DNA from: Aphrocallistes beatrix
Taxonomy: Eukaryota; Porifera; Hexactinellida; Sceptrulophora; Aphrocallistidae
Assembly (NCBI GenBank): GCA_963281255.1
Contig: OY725505.1
Location: 1,922,001 to 1,986,000 of the forward strand
DNA length: 64,000 nt
Direction of reading: 5' to 3'
In this document: one piece after another, positions 12,101 through 19,823 of the stretch
How positions within the stretch are numbered: the first letter of the stretch is position 1
Layout of the letters: every line of letters starts with the position of its first letter
The notes under the pieces: generated by a model
Database searches by the model: none
What the model was told of the DNA's origin: nothing
Seen by the model: the letters and a program-made list of their open reading frames with translations, nothing else
Made by a program: the position numbers and the translations under genes

Positions 12101-12607
12101 CAAGCGCGCTTCGCTTGCTTGCGCTGCGCGGCTGGCAGACACTTTGTGTCCGCCAGAGGCTCCCTTCGGTCGCCTGGGATCACACTGGTTAAAGGGAGAT
12201 AACATCTCTAAATACGTCTGTCCCACTGTTCTAATCGATATCGCACGAAAAATCACCAAAAATATCAATTTTTAAAATTTTGATGAGTAATGATGACGTT
12301 ATAAAAAGGTGATGAGTCATCATTTTTTGATGATCATATGTGAAGCATGCTAGTATACATATTTTATTAAAGTTTCAGCCTTCTATCTCCTATAATGGAG
12401 TTATGCTCGAATAACTCTGTTGCTTAACTTTTTAAAATGTGACAATGACGTCATAATTCCATGATAGTCGACATTTTGCTCTGAGCTCAGAACTTACTGG
12501 AGCCATAGCCAAAATACTCCCACATGCCAAAATCAGCTTTCTACGTCCGGCAGTTTCTTCAATCAATTCGTTACAGATATATATATAGATATATAGATAT
12601 ATATATA
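12101..12607 (-). mobile_element. Helitron-like element, copy C
   Basis: Head-to-tail with B and D. It again lacks the TCCTTACT end, the AT microsatellite joining directly to the next CAAGCGCGC. Confidence 0.6.
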
Positions 12608-13100
12608 CAAGCGCGCTTCGCTTGCTTGCGCTGCGCGGCTGGCGGACACTTCGTGTCCGCCGGAGGCTCCCTTCGGTCGCCTGGAGGTGACATTGGTTAA
12701 TTATAAGGGAGATATCATCTCTAAATATGTCCATCTCAGTTTTAAAATCGATATCACTCGAAAAATCACCAAATTTGTCAATTTTTAAAATTTTGATGAG
12801 TAATGATGACGTCATAACAAAGTGATGAGTCATCATTTTTTGATGATAGTTGCATCATATGTGAGGCGTGTTAGTATACAGATTCTATTAAAATTTCAGC
12901 CTTCTATCTCCTATAATGGCTGAGTTTTGCTCGAATAACTGTGTTGCTTAACTTTTAAAAATGTGACAATGACGTCATAATTCCATGATGAGTCGACATT
13001 TTGCTCTGAACTCAGAACTTACTGGAGCCATAGCCAAAAGACTCCCACATGCCAAAAATCAGCTTTCTGCGCCCTGCAGTTTCTTCAATCATTTCGTTAC

Positions 13101-13140
<40 letters not shown>

Positions 13141-13163
13141 TAATCGAGTTTTAATAGTAAGGA
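12608..13163 (-). mobile_element. Helitron-like element, copy D (full length)
   Basis: Both ends are present: CAAGCGCGC at 12608 and GTTTTAATAGTAAGGA at 13163. The junction with copy E is exact, with no intervening base (AGTAAGGA then CAAGCGCGC). Confidence 0.65.
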
Positions 13164-13744
13164 CAAGCGCGCTTCGCGCTTGCTTGCGCTGCGCGGCTGG
13201 CGGACACTTTGTGTCCGCCGGAGGCTCCCTTCGGTCGCCTGGAGTCACATTGGTTAATTATAAGGGAGATAACATCTCTAAATATGTCTGTCCTACTGTG
13301 CTAATCGATATCACTCGAAAAATCTCCAAATTTGTGAATTTAAAAATTTTTGATGCGTAATGATGACGTCATAACAAAGTGATGAGTCATCATTTTTTTA
13401 TGATAGTCGCATCATATGTGAGACATGTTAGTATACAGATTCTATTAAAATTTCAGCCTTCTATCTCCTATAATGGCTGAGTTATGCCCGAATAACTGTG
13501 TTGCTTAACTTTTAAAAATGTGACAATGACGTCATAATTCCGTGATGAGTCGACATTTTGCTCTGAGCTCAGAACTTACTGGAGCCATAGCCAAAATACT
13601 CCCACATGCCAAAAATTAGCTTTCTATGACCGGCAGTTTCTTCAATCAATTCGTTACAGAGATATATATATACACATACACAATAATCGAGTTTTAATAG
13701 TAAGGATATACGTATATAGATTAATCGAGTTTTAATGGTAAGGA
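13164..13744 (-). mobile_element. Helitron-like element, copy E
   Basis: Full length with a doubled 5' terminus (TAATAGTAAGGA at about 13706 and TAATGGTAAGGA at 13744), like copy A. Confidence 0.6.
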
Positions 13745-13916
13745 TAATAATTGTCAGTTCGAATCTGTTTTTGAAATTTCCAACCTTCATCAATCGTTCT
13801 GACTGAAAACCCTTGATTTCTTTAGATTATTCGCAGTAAACATTATAGCATTTTATACATTTACTCTACATTTACTTGGACTAGGGATGAAGTTTTTGAT
13901 GGGAATTATTAGTAAC

Positions 13917-14393
13917 AAGAGCGCTTCGTTTGCTTGCGCTGCGCGGCTGGCAGACACTTTGTGTCCGCCAGAGGCACCCTAAGAGAGATGACATCTCTAA
14001 ATATGTCTGTCCTACTGTTATAATCGGTATCGTACGAAAAATCATCGGTCATAACAGAGTGATTTGTCATCATTTTTTGATGATAGTTGCATCATATGTG
14101 AGGTATGTTACTATACACATTCTATTAAAATTTTAGCCTTCTATCTCCTACAAAGGCTGAGTTATGCTCGAATAACTGTATTGCTTAACTTTTAAAAATG
14201 TGACAATGACGTCATAATTCCATGATGAGTCGACATTTTAGTCTGAGCTCAAACTTGCTGGAGCCATAGCCAAAAGACTCCCACATGCCAAAAATCAGCT
14301 TTCTGTGCCTGACAGTTTCTTCAATCAATTCGTTACAGATAGATAGATATATACACAAACAAACAAACAATAATCGAGTTTTAATAGTAAGGA
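13917..14393 (-). mobile_element. Helitron-like element, copy F
   Basis: Both ends are present, but the region after the stem-loops is internally deleted (the GGCGCC hairpin and the first TGACGTCA are lost). CAAA and AT microsatellites lie next to the 5' end. Confidence 0.55.
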
Positions 14394-14509
14394 TTAAGTA
14401 TCTAACGAAACGATTTTCTATTATATTAAGCTTTGTTTCGAGAATTAGTGTGAATTATGTTGGAAAATTCAGAATAAAATGAAAAAATTGTCGTTCAGTA
14501 TGAAAATCT

Positions 14510-15090
14510 TTTTAAAACGCTTGGAATTTTGTTTGTTTGTTTGTTTGTTTGTCCGATTTGATTGAAGGATTGGCAAGTTGTAGAGATACGAAAATTGGCA
14601 TGTAAGTGTCAAATGATAAATCTACGATTAAGTTCGAAGATCTAAGCAAAATTTTCACACCACTGCCAAAAAATGGAAAACAACTTTTCACACCTTTTCT
14701 GTACAATACTGTGTAGTACAGCTTCACTCTCCCATTTGTAATCATTGTACGACACAATTGTCATTGTTATTAATACTTCCAAACAGTTATAAAGATGTCT
14801 CAATTATATTATAGTGTATAGCATTAAAAAAGTTTTTGTTTATATTTTCCCACCTTTATGTAGTATGTTGCAGTCAGAATGCGTTTCCAGTCAAAACGCG
14901 TTTTGACTGGAAACGCATTCTGACTGCAAAGATACATAAATTAAACAAGTTACAAAAATACGCTGGAGACTGACTTCCAACGGTTGACATGGGGGTTTTA
15001 GGGGTGTAGATTTAGAATATTATATTTTCGGAAATATACTAGAAAATATTTGTTGACTTTTGTTTGCAATACTTATATAAATTAAACTGA
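14510..15090. repeat. Dispersed interspersed repeat (related to 56330-57180 and 37585-37700)
   Basis: It contains a GTTTG microsatellite, then CGAAAATTGGCATGTAAGTG, CTACGATTAAGTTCGA, AATTTTCACAC and TTTTCTGTACAA, and later CAACGGTTGAC. The same words occur in the same order at 56330-57180, and the last part also at 37585-37700. No termini resolved. Confidence 0.6.
14868..14929. repeat. Perfect 62-nt palindrome with no spacer
   Basis: Two 31-bp arms meet at 14898/14899 (centre AAAACGCGTTTT, ends TTGCAGTCAG and CTGACTGCAA). No mismatch was found. It sits inside a dispersed repeat; nothing similar occurs in the paralogous copies. Confidence 0.85.
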
Positions 15091-15117
15091 TTCCCAAAAT
15101 AGGATAGATTGAGTACC

Positions 15118-15195
15118 TGCAGGCGCCCGCAGGGCGACTCTGCGGGCACAAAGTATCCGCAAGTCGAGCATCGCAAGCAAGCGAAGCGCGCTTTG
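15118..15195 (+). mobile_element. Helitron-like element, 3'-end fragment
   Basis: Only the stem-loop end is present, in the opposite orientation to copies A-F, finishing CGAAGCGCGCTTTG. The GGCGGACAC hairpin has decayed. Confidence 0.5.
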
Positions 15196-15216
15196 TTATA
15201 CAAAATTGGCAGGAAG

Positions 15217-16700
15217 TAGGATTACCAACCCTCCCGGATTGGCCGGGAGACTCCCGGAATCAGGCTAAGTCTCCCGGAAATCAGCAAATCAATTCCGGGA
15301 GATTTTTTGATAATCTAAGAATGTTAATATGTTAATATTAAATCCATGGGATAACTGAACTTGACTCTTATTCTTAACAATTGTGTGGGACGTTTGGCAC
15401 TTAAAACAAATAACGACCCTACTTTACCTATAACACCTTTGACAGCTAATTTATTACATAAGTGTACCCACTTATATTATCTCCCATGTATTTATGTTAT
15501 GGTACTAGTTCATATTAAGAGTAATGACAGAAAATGAACCCAAGAAGAAAAAATATCTTATTTTAATGACTAGTGGTGCAAAGAAGAAAGTTTCAAAATC
15601 TGACTAAGAAAAGTTGACGACTTAACCGCTGAATGCAGCCTGTGCCGCTATAGCTTCTCTGTTAAATATGAAGGAAGATGAGCACTGGTTACTCATGCTG
15701 AGAGCCAGAAGCACAAATCCTTTGTGAAAAAACAGAAGAGAACGCCAACAAGAGTTTCTCCCGATGCGTTATGTATATTTCCTACACAACCTAATGGGCA
15801 TCTTCCACAGCTCAGTCAAGAACCTGGAACGCAACGAGGCAAACAGCACGGATTTACACCCACTCATGGAAGAGCTTCGCCAAACTGAAGCAGAGAAGAC
15901 AGGACCAGTTCTACGGAAGATCTGCATTGGTCATTCTGGTGAATCTCTCCTCATCAGACGCTAGGAAGTTTAGAGAAGAAGCCGCTGCCACATTGACACG
16001 GTATATTACTTACCTGGAGAAATGGTACAACTATGAAGGCTCCATCTTCAAGCTAATGCCTGTCCTCTCTCTCTCTCTAAGTATCCCGATGAAGTGACCT
16101 CAACTCGAAAGTCTTGTTATAGGCCTGCAGTTAGACATTAACTCTGACAGACTGCATGGTGAACACTGCGCTGTAGTGCAATTGCAGGACGAGGTCAACG
16201 CACAAGAATCTTCTGTGGATCAGAAGTGGTGCAGGTGTTGAGGCGGTTACCCAAAGAAAGCAGTGAGATGAAGAAATTGATCTCCTTTGCACTCTCCATC
16301 CCAGTATTTAATTCATACTGCGAGAGGATCTTCAGCCTCATAACCAGCTCTGGAGCAAGGAGAGAAATCGGATGACTGAGGATTTGGTTAAAGCAGAACT
16401 ACAAGTATCTCTGAACTATAACATGACATGTAGAGAGTTCTACGAGTATTTGAAGAGGAACCCGGACCTTATGCGTGCAGCGAAAGGTCAGGAGAAATAC
16501 AAATTCAAGTGGAGAGAGCTAGGGGAGAAGCAGTAGGCCTTTCTTTTTTAGTAGCATAGGTTGTTATATATATGGACTATTAGCCTTAGGCTTACCTAAT
16601 TTGTTAATTTCTCAAATATGTAGCTGTAACGAATTACCCCCCCCCCCCCCCCCCCGAAATCATCCTCCCGGAATACAACTGAGTCGAGTTGGCAACCCTA
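15217..16700 (+). mobile_element. Decayed hAT transposon with BED finger and dimerisation-domain remnants
   Basis: Inverted ends are TAGGATTACCAACCC and GGCAACCCTA; 8-bp flanks GCAGGAAG (15209-15216) and GTAGGAAG (16701-16708) differ at one base, which fits an old hAT insertion. Inside, near 15622, an ECSLCRYSFSVKYEG...HAESQKH pattern is a BED-type C2H2 finger, interrupted by a stop. Near 16311-16535 NSYCERIFSLITSSGA and, after a frameshift, TEDLVKAELQVSLNYNM match the hAT C-terminal dimerisation domain, ending KWRELGEKQ stop. Much of the catalytic core is missing or scrambled. A run of 19 C (16637-16655) lies near the right end. Non-functional. Confidence 0.7.
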
Positions 16701-16708
16701 GTAGGAAG

Positions 16709-17182
16709 AGAGCTCAACTGCTTCGATCATTGTCTTTCTAATATTCTTTTTAAACAAAATTATAAGTTAAAACATTTGCTTTCAATAGGGTAGTGTATTA
16801 TTGGCAGTAGTAATGATAGAAGTGAAAAATGCAATTTAAAAATAGCTATCCTCCTGATTCTATAATATATGAGTTGATATACTTATAATTAAGCTTTTTC
16901 ATACTAATGGAAAGTAGCTATTCAGAATTTAGCTATACAACATATTAGAATTTCCAGCTCACTATAGCGATATTATAAATTACAACTATAAAGTCTCAAA
17001 TATTTTAGATGTCAGCCATTAGACGTCAGGGTCGCCAATAATGAATCATCAGGCTAGGGTCAAAAGAGACTTCATATTAAAAACGAACTCAACTTACTAC
17101 TAATCCTATGTGAGCGATAATTATTAAAATTAGGCAGAAGGTTAGTTCATAATAATAAATTTCGACCCTGACTGCACTACAC
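16709..17182. other. Non-coding stretch
   Basis: AT-rich. No gene, repeat end or structured element seen. Confidence 0.4.
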
Positions 17183-17515
17183 CATAGCATTCTATACACT
17201 AAGGCAATGGTGCTGGTTGGTGGACTTGGACTAGGGATTGGTTAGATCAGTCAAATTTGATTTTCTAAAAACTTCGAAATTGTTTGAGGAAAGCCCTGTA
17301 GAGAATTTAATTTAAACCAACCACATTACTTTTATACATAAACATACTATTTATTTGTATTGTTTTAAAGTCAACCACATTGATTATATATATATTTACT
17401 ACCTTGTTGTAAAGTTCAACAAATCACTGTCTTTTCATATGCACAAATCAAACTCAATCTGAAACATTCCTGACTGCACATACGTATCAAATTATTATTA
17501 CTCTTTCGAACGACA

Positions 17516-17933
17516 ATGTCCTGTCCAGGCTGCAAGTCTAATTATAGAAGTCAAGCAGAATCTACTTCTGAAAACCTGAAACTGAAGAATGGTTTAGAGC
17601 AATTCCACACCCACGGAAGGACTATGCAAACACGCAATTGAGAGTAAGTTTCTATGATTATGTTTCATTTACTGATCGTCAGATTTACACTTCTACTCAC
17701 CGTTTAGGTATGTGTACATCATTTCAAACCAAATGACATCGATATTTGAGAGAACCATTACCTACAATGACGGGCTTCGCACTGTTACAGTTTCCAGAGA
17801 TAGAATAGCTCTTAATAAGCTGCAGTACCCAGTACATTCCCCAACCTTCCTATCTATGCGAAACCAATTCCAAGCTAAGAGACTATCTTTGGATCACAAA
17901 GAACGATTGCTGATGGAATCTGCCTACTCTTAA
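17516..17933 (+). CDS. Unrecognised frames inside the 2.4-kb element
   Basis: A short frame starts at ATG 17516 (MSCPGCKSNY..., with one CxxC pair) and ends near 17640. A second frame runs 17712-17933 (73 residues, starting MYIISNQMTSIFERT). A GTTTAG-like acceptor precedes the second frame and GAGTAAGT lies after the first, so the two could be exons joined by an intron of about 60 bp. I recognise no domain. They may be a remnant of the element's own gene. Confidence 0.25.
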
Positions 17934-18553
17934 AGAGCATAACTGACAACGAAGAAAAGGTAGATAAGTTCTTAGTTAGTTCATTTCCAGATCTTTCTAA
18001 ACTAAATTTAATCGACCTACGAAACGGCTGGATAGCTCATGTGTAGCAACTCTTATTTTTTATTGAGATAGTTATTTCAGAAACCGGACCTTTCATGACC
18101 GATCCATGTCAATTAACGACGAATTATATATCAAAGCATTTGAAATAAAAACGTCACAATTCCGACCTCGCGAATATAAATGACACTCGCTAAGTTGAGA
18201 CCATCTTCAATGAGGTTGATAAGTATTTACTAATATTTCAACTTAATAGCTCTCAAACTGAATGTTCTATTCAAAATCATGTAGTTTTTCATCCATCACT
18301 TCGAGAGTGCAATTAATTAAGCTTATTGACTCGTCAGACCTAGACATAAGTGAAATACATACAGTGAATCTTTGAATATTTCATTCCACTGTTTTCGGCG
18401 CCATCGACAGTCCAAGTGATCCCCCACAATTGTATTTCCAACCATAGTTCGTCCAATCCCGTTAGGGTCTAGCTCCGCGGTTGATATATTTCTAATTGTA
18501 ACTAAACAATGAGTGATACCGAGAGTTGCTATCTATTTGTTGATGCTCTACAG

Positions 18554-18748
18554 CAGTGGTTCTGAACCTTTCCAGTCAGTATACCCCTTGGTGCGAAAAT
18601 GAGGTTTCACGTACCCCTCTAATTTTTGTTTTATTTTGTTTTGTTGGTTTGGTTTGGGATGAACTGCATGAATATATTGCTTAATTTAACAAATTTACCT
18701 CAGGTACCCCCTGGGGGTGCTACGCGTACCCGAGTTTCAGAACCGCTG
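18554..18748. mobile_element. hAT MITE (CAGTGGTTCTGAACC ends)
   Basis: Ends CAGTGGTTCTGAACC and GTTTCAGAACCGCTG are inverted partners. The 8-bp flanks CTCTACAG (18546-18553) and CTTTACAG (18749-18756) differ at one base. The right flank includes the first bases of the mariner-like MITE at 18754. Confidence 0.7.
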
Positions 18749-18753
18749 CTTTA

Positions 18754-19030
18754 CAGGGTGTTTCAAAAGTCTTGGCCCCTTGAACATTTTAACTTAAATA
18801 CTACATAAAATACATGCTGAATTCCATTCACTTTGAATTTCATTTGCCAATATAATAACCTTTCAATTCTAGTACCTTCCTAACTCGATTTGGCGATTTG
18901 GACTACTCACTAAATATCTAAGAATGATTTCGATATTACTATTTCAGCGGCCCGATTGATAATTTTTTGATTTCTTAGTTTGTTTTCGTGGCTCTATTAG
19001 AAGCGGTACCAAGACATTTGAAACACCCTG
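18754..19030. mobile_element. 277-bp mariner-like MITE (TA duplication)
   Basis: Ends CAGGGTGTTTCAAAAGTCTT and its partner AAGACATTTGAAACACCCTG match over 23 bp with one mismatch. TA flanks both ends. No coding content. Confidence 0.7.
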
Positions 19031-19623
19031 TATGTACTGGTAATTATTTATATCCGTTACAAATAATATTTCGAACCAAATTTAGTACCTAGTTATTGTA
19101 GTATATTCTTAATAGATAAATCCTCCGACATGATTGATCTCTATCACTCCTGTATCTACAACCGTCTGAAAGAAATCTCTACTTCATCATTATCGAGGAA
19201 CTCCACTAACGGCTACAATGACACTTATTCAAGACGCATCGGAGTTACATTCTACCCTTATCATCATATCTCGCTTCTACTCGACTTTCTAAACTACCTC
19301 TCTGCTCTTTTTAACTGTGAATCACATGTTACCAATTATACTTATTTCTGCTTAATTATTTATTAATTTACTTATTACATGTCCACTATGTATAAAATTA
19401 TCTCCAGACCATTCATGATTTCATAAAAGGGAAGTAGGTTACTAATTATTTACTTAATATGGGTAGTTACAGCAAATTTACAATTGTATTAGAATTTTGA
19501 AATAAAAGGAAACTAACTGATCTAACCAATCCCTAGTCCAAGTCCACTAATCAGCACCATTGCCTTAGTGTATAGAATGCTATGACTACACTAATGATGT
19601 AGTATTCTGAAGTAGATACAATA

Positions 19624-19642
19624 GAATACTCTAGAATGTTCC
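19624..19642 (+). promoter_or_regulatory. Heat-shock element, distal
   Basis: GAATACTCTAGAATGTTCC has four alternating GAA/TTC-type units in 5-bp register, with one mismatch in the second. It lies about 180 bp upstream of the Hsp110 start codon. Confidence 0.6.
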
Positions 19643-19687
19643 ATATAGTATCACTACTAGGCTATTTTAAAGTTAATGAGTAATCGA

Positions 19688-19700
19688 GAATGTTCTAGAA
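19688..19700 (+). promoter_or_regulatory. Heat-shock element, proximal, perfect
   Basis: GAATGTTCTAGAA is a perfect three-unit nGAAnnTTCnnGAAn site for HSF, about 125 bp upstream of the Hsp110 ATG. With the distal element it predicts heat induction of the gene. Confidence 0.75.
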
Positions 19701-19823
19701 AATATCGCTCCAGATCAATACAGATATAAATGCTACTTGATCTTCCTAATTAGTAGAAATTAAATTTTCAAACTATTCTTTCTCAAGGTATACTAATCAC
19801 TATAACCATTTATTTAGAATTCA

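Larger units (their letters stand above)
17183..19584. mobile_element. 2.4-kb element with 68-bp terminal inverted repeats
   Basis: 17183-17250 and 19517-19584 are inverted copies that differ at only two of 68 positions (CATAGCATTCTATACAC... on the left). ACTACAC lies directly outside both ends, a 7-bp or imperfect 8-bp target-site duplication. The interior holds an unrecognised reading frame (17516-17933), a short frame at 19130-19366 and two nested MITEs. The superfamily is not established. The high identity of the ends suggests it is younger than most elements here. Confidence 0.65.

Noticed and set aside
12432..12836. 134-codon minus-strand frame
   Set aside because: It runs through two Helitron-like copies and their AT microsatellite (YIYLYIYIYI). 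Similar frames appear in other copies only by shared repeat sequence.
13740..13790. Possible tRNA B-box (GTTCGAATC)
   Set aside because: No matching A-box or cloverleaf arms around it.
12101..14393. CRISPR-like array because of regularly spaced repeats
   Set aside because: Units are about 500 bp, diverged, with ends and stem-loops of a transposable element, in a eukaryotic genome.
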